NCBI GenBank assembly: GCA_017503885.1
Contig: JAFVSF010000232.1
Span: forward strand, 1-17,908
DNA from: Clostridia bacterium
GTDB lineage: Bacteria; Bacillota; Clostridia; Christensenellales; Borkfalkiaceae
Direction: 5' to 3'
Length of the DNA: 17,908 nucleotides
Positions within the stretch are counted from its first letter, which is position 1. Every line of letters starts with the position of its first letter. Under the pieces are notes generated by a model. That model worked only from the letters and a program-made list of their open reading frames with translations. It was not told where the DNA came from and ran no database searches. Of the stretch, positions 1 to 7,730 are shown piece after piece. The position numbers and the translations under genes are program-made.

Positions 1-1808
1 AGTTTATCTGCCGTAGTGTAGTCGGTAGAAACGGTTTCTGGATTATTATTGATAATAATCGCCTCATAGCCAGACTTTTTGATGGTTTGTACTGCGTGTA
101 CGGTAGAATAGTCAAACTCTACGCCTTGTCCAATTCTTATAGGGCCTGCACCTAAAACTATAGCCTTTTGCTTGTCTGTTAAAATAGATTCGTTTTCGCC
201 AGTATATGAAGAATAGAAATAAGGAATATAAGCACCACTATAAAGTGTATCTACCATCTTAAATATTGGTCTTACGTTGTTTTCTCTTCTAAAATTATAG
301 ATTTCAATTTCCTTTTTACCCCAAAGTTTTGCAATATATGGGTCGGAGAAACCAAGTTTTTTAGCCTCACGTAAAGTTGCTAAATCGCCAACGTTTGTCT
401 TTAAGGTATTCTCCATATCTACGATACGTTTAAAACTTTCTAAGAAAAGTTCGGTTATTTTAGTAACTTCGTGAAGTTTTTCAATGGAAACGCCACGTCT
501 TAAAAGTTCTGCTACTGCAAAAATATTGTCAGACTTAAACTCTTCAAGATACTCTAATAATTCATCGTTTGTATAACTATCAAATTTAGCAAGGTATAAG
601 TGATTTACACCAATCTCGAGTGAACGAACAGACTTAAGTACACACTCTTCAAGGTTTGCACCAATACCCATAACCTCACCCGTCGCTTTCATTTGCGTTC
701 CGAGTTGGTTTGATGCTTGAGTAAATTTATCAAATGGGAATCTTGGGAATTTTGCAACGATATAATCGAGTTTTGGCTCGTGATCTGCAGTAGTGTCAGC
801 AACGTGGATTTCGTCTAACGTCATACCAACTGCAATTTTAGCAGTTACCCTTGCAATAGGATAACCACTTGCCTTAGATGCAAGTGCAGAAGAACGAGAA
901 ACTCTTGGGTTTACCTCTATGAGGTAATATTCACTAGTCGTTGGGTTTAAAGCAAATTGAACGTTACAACCACCTTCGATTTTAAGTTCTCTGATAATCT
1001 TAATTGCACTATCGTTGAGCATCTTTAAATCTTTATCACTAAGCGAAAGGATAGGAGCAACAACGGCAGAGTCGCCAGTATGTACGCCAACTGGATCAAT
1101 ATTTTCCATACCACAAATAGTGATGGCTTTATCCGCACCGTCACGCATTACTTCAAACTCTATTTCCTTATAACCCTTTACACTCTTTTCAATAAGAACT
1201 TGGTGTACAGGAGAAAGTTTAAACGCATTGAGACCAATTTCGATAAGTTCTTTTTCGTTATAAGCAAATCCACCACCAGTGCCACCAAGCGTAAATGCAG
1301 GACGGAGAACAACCGGATAACCAATTCTCTCTGCAGCAGCCTTTGCCTCATCTAAACTATATGTGATTTCAGAAGGAATTGTAGGCTCGCCAATAGATTG
1401 ACAAAGTTCTTTGAACATTTCTCTATCTTCAGCCCTTTCGATACTTTCACTGCTAGTACCTAAAAGTTCTACTCTACACTCTTTTAAAACGCCTTTCTTT
1501 TCAAGTTGCATTGCAAGGTTAAGACCAGTTTGTCCACCAATACCTGGTACTATAGCGTCAGGTCTTTCATAACGAAGAATTTTTGCTATATATTCAAGAG
1601 TCAAAGGCTCCATATAAACCTTGTCTGCAATGGTGGTATCGGTCATTATCGTTGCTGGGTTTGAGTTTACAAGCACAACTTCATAACCCTCTTCTTTAAG
1701 GGCAAGACACGCTTGAGTACCTGCATAGTCAAACTCTGCAGCCTGTCCAATGATGATAGGACCCGAACCGATAATCAAAATCTTTTTTAAGTCTGTTCTC
1801 TTTGCCAT
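1..1808 (-). CDS. carB: carbamoyl-phosphate synthase large subunit, partial (C-terminal part lies outside the window)
   Basis: The reading frame starts at an ATG at 1808 preceded by a GGAGG ribosome binding site and stays open to the window edge, giving about 602 residues of a protein usually near 1,070. The N-terminus begins MAKRTDLKKILIIGSGPI and continues into the IIIGQAAEFDYAGTQ motif and a GGQTGLNLA stretch of the first (carboxyphosphate) ATP-grasp half. The oligomerisation region follows, and then the start of the second synthetase half with LGAGPIRIGQGVEFDYS. The enzyme makes carbamoyl phosphate from bicarbonate, ATP and ammonia delivered by the small subunit CarA, feeding pyrimidine and arginine synthesis. 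No carA is seen here. The start lies 31 nt after the pyrC stop, so the two are probably cotranscribed. Identification is secure. Confidence 0.97.
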   Translation of the reverse strand, partial: MAKRTDLKKILIIGSGPIIIGQAAEFDYAGTQACLALKEEGYEVVLVNSNPATIMTDTTIADKVYMEPLTLEYIAKILRYERPDAIVPGIGGQTGLNLAMQLEKKGVLKECRVELLGTSSESIERAEDREMFKELCQSIGEPTIPSEITYSLDEAKAAAERIGYPVVLRPAFTLGGTGGGFAYNEKELIEIGLNAFKLSPVHQVLIEKSVKGYKEIEFEVMRDGADKAITICGMENIDPVGVHTGDSAVVAPILSLSDKDLKMLNDSAIKIIRELKIEGGCNVQFALNPTTSEYYLIEVNPRVSRSSALASKASGYPIARVTAKIAVGMTLDEIHVADTTADHEPKLDYIVAKFPRFPFDKFTQASNQLGTQMKATGEVMGIGANLEECVLKSVRSLEIGVNHLYLAKFDSYTNDELLEYLEEFKSDNIFAVAELLRRGVSIEKLHEVTKITELFLESFKRIVDMENTLKTNVGDLATLREAKKLGFSDPYIAKLWGKKEIEIYNFRRENNVRPIFKMVDTLYSGAYIPYFYSSYTGENESILTDKQKAIVLGAGPIRIGQGVEFDYSTVHAVQTIKKSGYEAIIINNNPETVSTDYTTADK

Positions 1809-1839
1809 TTGTACGCCTCCAATTTTATATCTGTAAAAA

Positions 1840-3057
1840 TTATTTTCTCTTATAAACGACCTCTCCGTTGCAAACTGTTAAAAGGTTTACACCGAAAAGT
1901 TTTTGTCCCTCAAATGGGGTTGCTCTTCCTTTTGATAAAAATTCCTCTGGGTTTACTACGAATTCCTCGTTTAAATCCCAAACTGAAAAATCTTTACCAA
2001 GTGGAATATTAAATCTCTTTCTAGGGTTGATTGCAAGTAAATCAACGAGTTTTTCTAGTGAAATAATCCCCGTTTTTACAAGCCCCGTATAACATACTGC
2101 AAACGCAGTTTCTATACCAACTATACCAAACGCACTGTTTGCTAGCCCTTTCGATTTTTCTTCCTTAGAGTGAGGTGCGTGGTCGGTTGCAATCATTTCT
2201 ATAGTACCGTCTTTAATACCTTCGATTAAAGCGAGTTTATCTTCTTTAGAACGAAGAGGAGGATTCATTTTAAACTTGCCGTCCTCTTTTAAATCGCTAT
2301 CATCCATAACGAGATAGTGAGGTGCAGTTTCACAAGAAACGTCAAGCCCCTCTTTTTTAGCACGTCTTATAAGTTCGACGCTTTCTTTAGTTGAAATGTG
2401 GCAAACGTGGTAAGCACACCCCGTCTTTTTAACAAGTTCTAAATCTCTTGCTATTTGTTCGTATTCACTAGCCGAACAAATACCTTTATGTCCGTGCGAT
2501 TTCGCATACTCGCCATCGTGAATATAACCACCCTTTAAAAGAGCGTTTACTTCGCAGTGTGCAACAATCTTTTTGCCGAGCGATTTGGCTTTTAGCATAG
2601 CCTTTTCCATCATCTCATCTGACTGCACGCCCCTTCCGTCGTCTGAAAAAGCGATTGCAATATCTTTCATACCATCCATATCAGAAAGTTTTTCGCCCTT
2701 TTGTCCAACGGTTATAGAGCCGTATGGGTACACGTTTATGCAAGAGGTTGCCTTTATTATATCAGTTTGAATTGTAATATTTTCTACACTATCTGGCACG
2801 GGATTTAAATTAGGCATTGTGCAAACGGCAGTATAACCACCCCTTGCAGATGCTTTTGAACCCGTTTCTATACTTTCTTTATAAAAAAAACCCGGCTCAC
2901 GAAAATGCACGTGCACGTCGCAAAAACCGGGAATAATACATAAATTGTCAAGTTTAGAAGACAATGCACCGAAATCAAAAGAAAAACCCTCATAGGAATT
3001 AGCAATTCCCACAGAGTTTTGTCTATTTACGGTAATAACGTCTTTTAATGCCTTCAT
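1840..3057 (-). CDS. pyrC: dihydroorotase, type I
   Basis: This 405-residue amidohydrolase cyclises N-carbamoyl-aspartate to dihydroorotate, the third step of UMP synthesis. The metal-binding DVHVHFREPG motif is at residues 47-56, the conserved SDDGRG loop near 138-143, HCE near 167, the CHIST histidine near 220 and the TDHAPH motif at 291-296 with the catalytic aspartate. This pattern fits the class I/Bacillus PyrC type rather than the shorter E. coli type. The N-terminal beta-sandwich part before the HxH motif is only about 46 residues, somewhat short for the family. The ATG at 3057 is preceded by AAGGAG with good spacing. Two sigma-A promoters lie directly upstream, and carB follows 31 nt downstream. 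Confidence 0.96.
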   Translation of the reverse strand: MKALKDVITVNRQNSVGIANSYEGFSFDFGALSSKLDNLCIIPGFCDVHVHFREPGFFYKESIETGSKASARGGYTAVCTMPNLNPVPDSVENITIQTDIIKATSCINVYPYGSITVGQKGEKLSDMDGMKDIAIAFSDDGRGVQSDEMMEKAMLKAKSLGKKIVAHCEVNALLKGGYIHDGEYAKSHGHKGICSASEYEQIARDLELVKKTGCAYHVCHISTKESVELIRRAKKEGLDVSCETAPHYLVMDDSDLKEDGKFKMNPPLRSKEDKLALIEGIKDGTIEMIATDHAPHSKEEKSKGLANSAFGIVGIETAFAVCYTGLVKTGIISLEKLVDLLAINPRKRFNIPLGKDFSVWDLNEEFVVNPEEFLSKGRATPFEGQKLFGVNLLTVCNGEVVYKRK

Positions 3058-3066
3058 CCGTTCTCC

Positions 3067-3083
3067 TTAAAGTAAAACTTTAA
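3067..3083 (-). promoter_or_regulatory. small hairpin in the pyrC leader abutting the ribosome binding site
   Basis: The short leader of the pyrC mRNA contains TTAAAG and CTTTAA arms around a 5-nt loop. The downstream arm runs into the AAGGAG ribosome binding site. A 6-bp A/T-rich stem is weak and may be chance. No PyrR-type attenuator or terminator is visible in the roughly 35-nt leader, so pyrC-carB control, if any, is not by the Bacillus pyr attenuation mechanism at this site. Confidence 0.25.
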
Positions 3084-3097
3084 AACTGATTTTTATT

Positions 3098-3126
3098 ATT
3101 ATATCAAAACTATTTCATCTTGTCAA
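3098..3126 (-). promoter_or_regulatory. proximal sigma-A promoter of pyrC-carB
   Basis: On the minus strand TTGACA (3121-3126) and TATAAT (3098-3103) are separated by exactly 17 nt, a perfect consensus promoter. Transcription would begin near 3091, about 34 nt upstream of the pyrC start codon. Confidence 0.88.
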
Positions 3127-3134
3127 TTATATAT

Positions 3135-3163
3135 TTTATATATAAGACAAAATTTTTAGTCAA
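3135..3163 (-). promoter_or_regulatory. distal sigma-A promoter of pyrC-carB
   Basis: A second promoter-like pair, TTGACT (3158-3163) and TATAAA (3135-3140), also has a 17-nt spacer. It lies 37 bp upstream of the proximal promoter, in very A/T-rich DNA. It may be a genuine tandem promoter or a by-product of the base composition. Confidence 0.5.
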
Positions 3164-3221
3164 CTTTTATATTTTTATCTACAGCCAGACAGCAAATAAC
3201 TTTAAAAACTTATTTTCATGC

Positions 3222-3258
3222 AATAAAAAAGCCTTTGCGATAGGAGGGCAAAGGCTTA
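3222..3258 (-). terminator. rho-independent terminator of the PyrE-like transcript
   Basis: The arms AAGCCTTTGC (3229-3238 on the plus strand) and GCAAAGGCTT (3248-3257) form a 10-bp perfect stem with a 9-nt loop. On the minus strand the stem is followed by a T-run, so it terminates transcription arriving from the PyrE-like gene and the repeats. It separates that transcript from the pyrC promoters. Confidence 0.87.
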
Positions 3259-3280
3259 TAGATTAATTGTTTAGAAGTGT

Positions 3281-3376
3281 TAGATGAGAGCAAGACAAGG
3301 CGTTTGCTTTTTAGAGGCAGGATGCGACCTCTTTTGTCGCAGAAATGTCTATAAAAAGCAAAGAACAAAGTATTGC
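3281..3376. repeat. 96-bp structured direct repeat, copy 1
   Basis: This copy matches copy 2 (3413-3508) at 89 of 96 positions with no gaps, at a period of 132 bp. Its centre folds into a long hairpin: TTTGCTTTTTA (from 3303) pairs perfectly with TAAAAAGCAAA (ending at 3362), and an inner GCGAC/GTCGC stem sits at the tip. It lies in the 3' untranslated region of the PyrE-like gene, before the terminator. A 99-residue open frame crosses it on the minus strand, but it is probably not a gene: it has no clear ribosome binding site and runs through the terminator, and the copies differ mostly at amino-acid-changing positions. It resembles a REP/MITE-like interspersed element. Confidence 0.85.
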
Positions 3377-3412
3377 TTAGTGTTACACCGTGCTTTATTT
3401 TATTTAAAGGCT

Positions 3413-3508
3413 TAGATGCGAGCAAGACGAGGCGTTTGCTTTTTAGAGGCAGGGAGCGACCTCTTTGGTCGCAGGAATGTCTATAAAAGGCAAAGAACAA
3501 AGTATTGC
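3413..3508. repeat. 96-bp structured direct repeat, copy 2
   Basis: This is the second copy of the 96-bp element. The inner stem is GCGACC (3456-3461) with GGTCGC (3467-3472) around TCTTT. The outer stem pairs 3435-3451 with 3478-3494 over 17 positions, with two G-T wobbles and one mismatch. Flanking arms CTTAGATGC and GCATATAAG (about 3411-3419 and 3507-3519) could extend the structure. Several differences from copy 1 keep pairing through G-T wobble, which suggests that the fold rather than a protein product is what persists. The strand that matters is unknown. As part of the PyrE-like transcript the minus strand would be RNA. Confidence 0.85.
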
Positions 3509-3528
3509 GAAGCATATAAGACTTTAAA

Positions 3529-4170
3529 TTAGAGTTTAGAATAGCCGTGACTATTTACCAAAGCATCTATTTTTCTGCCTTGTTTACACATTGGGCATTG
3601 ATGTGCAGGATAGCTTGCATAACCTTGTAGGTCTGTAGGGTCAAAAACCGAATGAACTTCATAACCAGAACACTCGTCAACAGTTGCAAAAATTGCACTC
3701 ACACCAGCAACGCTACCACCATAATATTTTACAGCCTCGATCGCTGCGTTTGCAGTGTAACCAGTAGTAACAGACGCTGCTAGAATAAGTACGTTTTTAC
3801 CCTTTACAGCAGGAATAATATTATCTCTTAACAAAAGTTGGCTACCAGACGTATGTTCTGGAGTTATAACGTATATAGTCTTATGCTCGTTAATACTCAT
3901 AAACCCACCCTTTGTAAGTTCATCTGCAAGACAAGTACCAACAACTTGCATTCCGTCAAGACATAAAACAGTATCGATTATTGAATTAGCCCTATAAAAA
4001 GAAACTAAAGCAGAAGCTATTGCTTTCGCCTCTGAAAGTCTAGTTTTTTGCATTGTAACGTCTATATAATAGTTGATATGGCTATGACTTGTTGCAAAAT
4101 GGCCTTCTGCAACACGAAGAGTGAGATTTGAATTTTTAACGGCTACTTTTTTTACGTTTTCTACAGGCAT
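3529..4170 (-). CDS. PyrE-like phosphoribosyltransferase with an altered PRPP loop
   Basis: The 213-residue protein has the size and fold-level pattern of orotate phosphoribosyltransferase and belongs to a clostridial family often annotated as such (HSHINYYID near residue 29, CLDGMQVVG near 70). In the usual PRPP-binding loop two acidic residues precede the TTG. Here the loop reads NVLILAASVTTGYT at residues 126-139, with two alanines (131-132) in place of the acidic pair. The C-terminus carries a CPMCK motif (192-196) followed by KIDALVN, absent from canonical PyrE. It lies next to pyrC-carB but has its own promoter and terminator. The ATG at 4170 is preceded by AAAGGGG. The substrate is uncertain; orotate is possible but unproven, so no gene symbol is given. 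Confidence 0.8.
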   Translation of the reverse strand: MPVENVKKVAVKNSNLTLRVAEGHFATSHSHINYYIDVTMQKTRLSEAKAIASALVSFYRANSIIDTVLCLDGMQVVGTCLADELTKGGFMSINEHKTIYVITPEHTSGSQLLLRDNIIPAVKGKNVLILAASVTTGYTANAAIEAVKYYGGSVAGVSAIFATVDECSGYEVHSVFDPTDLQGYASYPAHQCPMCKQGRKIDALVNSHGYSKL

Positions 4171-4190
4171 AAATTTACCCCTTTTTCTTT

Positions 4191-4220
4191 ATTTTAGCAC
4201 ATTTACACCTAGCGTGTCAA
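4191..4220 (-). promoter_or_regulatory. sigma-A promoter of the PyrE-like gene
   Basis: TTGACA (4215-4220) and TAAAAT (4191-4196) are spaced by 18 nt on the minus strand, about 20 bp upstream of the ATG. The pair lies between the terminator of the upstream ABC-exporter operon and the start codon. Confidence 0.8.
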
Positions 4221-4250
4221 TTTTTTAGCAATCTTATATCTTTTTAAATT

Positions 4251-4287
4251 AAAAATAGCGACGCTTTTTGTCAGCGTCGCTATTTTT
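4251..4287 (-). terminator. terminator of the DUF4116-VWA-MoxR-ABC operon
   Basis: A perfect 14-bp inverted repeat (4251-4264 and 4274-4287) encloses a 9-nt loop, with a GCGACGC core flanked by A/T tracts. The stop codon of the last ABC gene lies within its first arm on the minus strand. The symmetric A/T flanks would let it work in both directions, but only minus-strand genes flank it. Confidence 0.88.
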
Positions 4288-6022
4288 ATCTTTCAAATTG
4301 ACTGTTGTAAAGAGTAAAATAAAACCCTTTCTTTGCCAAAAGATCTTCGTGCGTGCCTTGCTCTATTACGTTACCATCTTTCATAACGAGTATTTTATCT
4401 GCACTTTTTATAGTCGACAATCTGTGGGCTACTATAAACGAAGTCTTTCCCTTGGTAAGCTCGTTAAACGCACTTTGAATTTTCAATTCCGTTCTAGTAT
4501 CAATAGAAGACGTTGCCTCATCTAATATAAGCATTGGTGGAAGACAAAGCATAACTCTCGCTATACAAAGAAGTTGCTTTTGACCTTGCGATAAACTGTT
4601 TTCATCAATTATCGTATCGTAGCCGTTTGGCAATCTTTTTATAAATCCGTGTGCGTGCGAACGCTTAGACGCAGTAATAATCTCATCATCCGTCGCATCT
4701 TGTTTTCCTATGCAAATATTATCTTTGACCGTTGCTTTTCTAATCCACGTATCTTGAAGAACCATGCCGTAACCAGACCTTAAACTTTGCCTAGAAACAG
4801 TTGAAATATCTTGACCGTCTACGCTTATTTTACCCTCGTTTACGCTATAAAACCTCATCAATAAGTTGATTAACGTCGTTTTCCCACAGCCTGTTGGTCC
4901 AACTATTGCTACTTTTTGTCCTACCTCAACGCTTAGATTAAAATTCTCTATCAACGGTTTTTCTACTTGATAAGCAAAAGAAACCCCTTCTATATCTACC
5001 TTGCCGTTTATTGGTAATTTTAGAGTGTTTTCAGTTTCAATTTCTTCTCGACTATCTATAATATCGAACATTCTTTGAGCACATGCCGTCGCTCCAGAAA
5101 GTTCAGTCATAACGGAAGATATCTCGTTGAAAGGCTTGGTATATCTATTAGCGTAACTAAGGAGGGCAAGTATAGAACCTGCAGTAACTGCAAACGCTCC
5201 GTTGCCACCCTTCAACGCCAAGAGAGCACCCACCAATGCAACTGAAGAATATACTAATGAATTTACAAATCTTGTAACTGGATTAGTAAGAGAAGAAAAG
5301 AAAACTGCCTTAAACGACGTCTTTTTATACTCCTCGTTTACGCTATCGAAATTTGCAATAAACTCATCTTCTTGAGAATACGCCTTTAAAGTAGAAAGAT
5401 TGCCTAGCGATTCTTCTATCATAGCAGTTTGCTTACCTGCAATTTGCGACTGACCTTTAAAGAATTTATACGTTCTTCCCGAAATAAATTTTGCAACGAA
5501 AAGCGAAATAGGCGTTATCACAACCACTACGCCTGCAATCAAAGGATTTAAAATCACCATAAAAACGAGAGTAGACAATATCGTTAAAATGCCCGTAAAC
5601 AAATTTGAAAAGCCTAATAATAAGCCCTCTGCAATTTTGTCTGCATCACCAATTTCAACGCTTAATATATCGCCCGTCTGCCTTTTATCAAGATAAGATA
5701 AATGAACTTTTTGCAATTTTTCAAAAGTATCTTTTCTAAGTCTTTTTACTACTCCGTTTGATATAATCGTACCTAAAACCTCGGTTAGCCACTGCATTAA
5801 ACCTGCAATTAACGCACATATAGAGGCAGTTATGCCAATTTTGACAACATTTTTTATATCCACTAATCCCTCGCCCACAATTAGGTCGGTAGCCCTTCCG
5901 AAAAGTATTGGCAGATACAACTGAAACACCACGTAAACGCCTGCCGTTAAAATAGATAAGATAAATGCAAAACGATATTTACCAACGTAAGTCCAAAGCC
6001 TTTTTAAAACGCCCTTCTTCAT
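4286..6022 (-). CDS. ABC exporter half-transporter, subunit with the catalytic ATP site (TM288-like)
   Basis: This 578-residue protein has an N-terminal six-helix exporter domain (about residues 15-320) and a C-terminal nucleotide-binding domain. The motifs are Walker A GPTGCGKT (375-382), Q-loop VLQDTW (421-426), signature LSQGQ (477-481), Walker B MLILDE (497-502) with the catalytic glutamate E502, and the switch histidine H533 in VAHR. The signature departs from LSGGQ, as in the TM288 half of heterodimeric exporters, and the C-terminal KGFYFTLYNSQ also resembles that half. Its start overlaps the preceding gene's stop as ATGA (6019-6022), so it is translationally coupled to its partner. Such pairs export drugs, lipids or peptides. 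The substrate cannot be read from sequence. Confidence 0.93.
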   Translation of the reverse strand: MKKGVLKRLWTYVGKYRFAFILSILTAGVYVVFQLYLPILFGRATDLIVGEGLVDIKNVVKIGITASICALIAGLMQWLTEVLGTIISNGVVKRLRKDTFEKLQKVHLSYLDKRQTGDILSVEIGDADKIAEGLLLGFSNLFTGILTILSTLVFMVILNPLIAGVVVVITPISLFVAKFISGRTYKFFKGQSQIAGKQTAMIEESLGNLSTLKAYSQEDEFIANFDSVNEEYKKTSFKAVFFSSLTNPVTRFVNSLVYSSVALVGALLALKGGNGAFAVTAGSILALLSYANRYTKPFNEISSVMTELSGATACAQRMFDIIDSREEIETENTLKLPINGKVDIEGVSFAYQVEKPLIENFNLSVEVGQKVAIVGPTGCGKTTLINLLMRFYSVNEGKISVDGQDISTVSRQSLRSGYGMVLQDTWIRKATVKDNICIGKQDATDDEIITASKRSHAHGFIKRLPNGYDTIIDENSLSQGQKQLLCIARVMLCLPPMLILDEATSSIDTRTELKIQSAFNELTKGKTSFIVAHRLSTIKSADKILVMKDGNVIEQGTHEDLLAKKGFYFTLYNSQFER

Positions 6023-7725
6023 ACGCCACCCCCTTTACTTTGGGAGTCTTCTATCTCTCTATAAGCCTCGCAATTTTCATACAATTCTTCGTGCGTGCCT
6101 ATTCCCACTATTTCGCCATCGTCTAAAACGATTATTTTGTCGGCATCTTTTACGGAGGCTGTTCGTTGAGAAACTATAATTATCGTTTGATTAAAATCTT
6201 GGTTTCGTAACGCTCGCCTTAAATTGAGGTCAGTTACGTAATCTAGTGCAGATGAAGAATCATCTAAAATAAGAATTTCAGGCTTTGAAACTACAGCCCT
6301 AGCAAGCGACAACCTCTGTCTTTGCCCACCAGAAAAATTCCTACCCCCTTGCTCAACCTCTGCGTTTAAACCACCTTTTACACTTAAAACGTCCTCTGCT
6401 TGTGCAATACGCAAGGCTGAAAGCATTTCCTCTTCGCTAGCAGTGCTATTACCCATTAAAAGATTGCTCTTTATACTACCTTTAAATAGTGCAGGCTTTT
6501 GCAAAGCTATTGCAACTAAACGACTTTTTTCTTGACTTTTTAAACCTTTTACGTCTTTTCCATCTATGTATATAGCACCTTCTCTTGCACCATATAACCC
6601 AGCGATAAGGTTTACCAAAGTTGTTTTACCACTGCCAGTTCCACCTATAACGCCAATAGTTTGCCCCTTTTGAATCGATAGATTTATATTCGTTAAAACG
6701 TCGCTTCCACCATAAGAAAAAGATACGTTTTTAAACTCTATAAACGACGTTTTGTCAGTTTGTCCGTCTACTTGTTGCTGTTGCACGTCAATTTCAAGCG
6801 TTTGACTTATTCTCTTGCCAGACGCTATTGCCTTGGATATGCTTACTACAAGGTTAGCAAACTTAATAAGTTCTACTAAAATTTGCGATAAGTAGTCGTA
6901 TAAGGCGATTATCGCACCTTGAGTGAGTATTCCTGCGTTTACCTTTATTCCCCCAAAATACAATAAAGCAACTATGGCAAGATTGACCACGCAAAAGGTA
7001 AGAGGGTTTAATACTGCCGATATTTTACCCGTTGCATTTTGGAATTTTTCAAGAGAATTAATACGCTTTTTATAAACTTCAATCTCTTTTTCTTCAACGC
7101 CAAAAGCCCTAACTACCCTTACGCCTGTTAGATTTTCTCTCGCTGTTAAAGAAACTCCGTCTAACATAGATTGTGCCTTGGAAAATTTAGGCATTGTAAT
7201 AGTCATAATAATCACTACGACCAAAGCAAGTATAATTATTGCACCTAAAAAGATAAGGGCTATTTTTGCGTTGATAAATAACGCTGATATAAATGCACCT
7301 ACAACAACGAAAGGCGACCTAAGTAAAAGCCTAAGTGCTAAATTTACACCACTTTGCACCTTGCCTACGTCACTCGTCATAGTCGTAATCATTTTAGAAG
7401 TACCTACTTCATCCGTTTTTGAAAGAGGTAGCCCCATCAACTTTTTATATATAGCGCCTCTTAAATCGGTAGAGTACCCGACTGCCGCTTTAGCCGAGAA
7501 AAATTGACCTGCGAGGGAAAACGCCAGCCCAAGCATTCCCAATCCAACCATTATTGCTATATCAATAAATATAATGCGTTCGTTACCACCATTTATTCCC
7601 CTATCTATAACGTCTGCAACGAGCAGAGGAATAAACAGTTCTAACAAAGCTTCGGCAAGTTTTAATAGTGGTGCTAAAACACACTCTTTTTTATACGCCG
7701 AAAAATATGATAAAACCTTTTTCAT
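6019..7725 (-). CDS. ABC exporter half-transporter, subunit with the degenerate ATP site (TM287-like)
   Basis: This 568-residue protein has a six-helix exporter domain (about residues 15-305) and a nucleotide-binding domain. It has Walker A GGTGSGKT (361-368), Q-loop LQKPALF, a canonical signature FSGGQ (464-468) and Walker B ILILDD (484-489). The usual catalytic glutamate is aspartate (D489) and the switch histidine is glutamine (Q520 in VSQR). This is the known asymmetry of heterodimeric exporters: this subunit supplies the good signature to its partner's catalytic site and has a poor site of its own. The C-terminal YREIEDSQ also fits the TM287 half. The ATG at 7725 lies 5 nt after the MoxR stop, and its ribosome binding site AAAGG is inside the end of the MoxR gene. 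Confidence 0.93.
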   Translation of the reverse strand: MKKVLSYFSAYKKECVLAPLLKLAEALLELFIPLLVADVIDRGINGGNERIIFIDIAIMVGLGMLGLAFSLAGQFFSAKAAVGYSTDLRGAIYKKLMGLPLSKTDEVGTSKMITTMTSDVGKVQSGVNLALRLLLRSPFVVVGAFISALFINAKIALIFLGAIIILALVVVIIMTITMPKFSKAQSMLDGVSLTARENLTGVRVVRAFGVEEKEIEVYKKRINSLEKFQNATGKISAVLNPLTFCVVNLAIVALLYFGGIKVNAGILTQGAIIALYDYLSQILVELIKFANLVVSISKAIASGKRISQTLEIDVQQQQVDGQTDKTSFIEFKNVSFSYGGSDVLTNINLSIQKGQTIGVIGGTGSGKTTLVNLIAGLYGAREGAIYIDGKDVKGLKSQEKSRLVAIALQKPALFKGSIKSNLLMGNSTASEEEMLSALRIAQAEDVLSVKGGLNAEVEQGGRNFSGGQRQRLSLARAVVSKPEILILDDSSSALDYVTDLNLRRALRNQDFNQTIIIVSQRTASVKDADKIIVLDDGEIVGIGTHEELYENCEAYREIEDSQSKGGGV

Positions 7726-7730
7726 TTATA

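Noticed and set aside
1080..1355. Plus-strand open frames inside carB, pyrC, the ABC, MoxR, VWA, rluD and pncB genes
   Set aside because: They lie wholly inside clear minus-strand genes, have no recognisable domains and are antisense shadows.
3281..3508. CRISPR array
   Set aside because: There are only two 96-bp units with a single 36-bp gap and long internal hairpins. The size and structure do not fit CRISPR repeats, and no cas gene is present.
3216..3515. 99-residue minus-strand open frame as a gene
   Set aside because: It is made of the two structured repeats, runs through a terminator, lacks a convincing ribosome binding site, and its copies differ mainly at amino-acid-changing positions.
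4268..4525. Plus-strand frame beginning in the operon terminator
   Set aside because: It starts inside the hairpin and is antisense to the nucleotide-binding domain of the ABC subunit.
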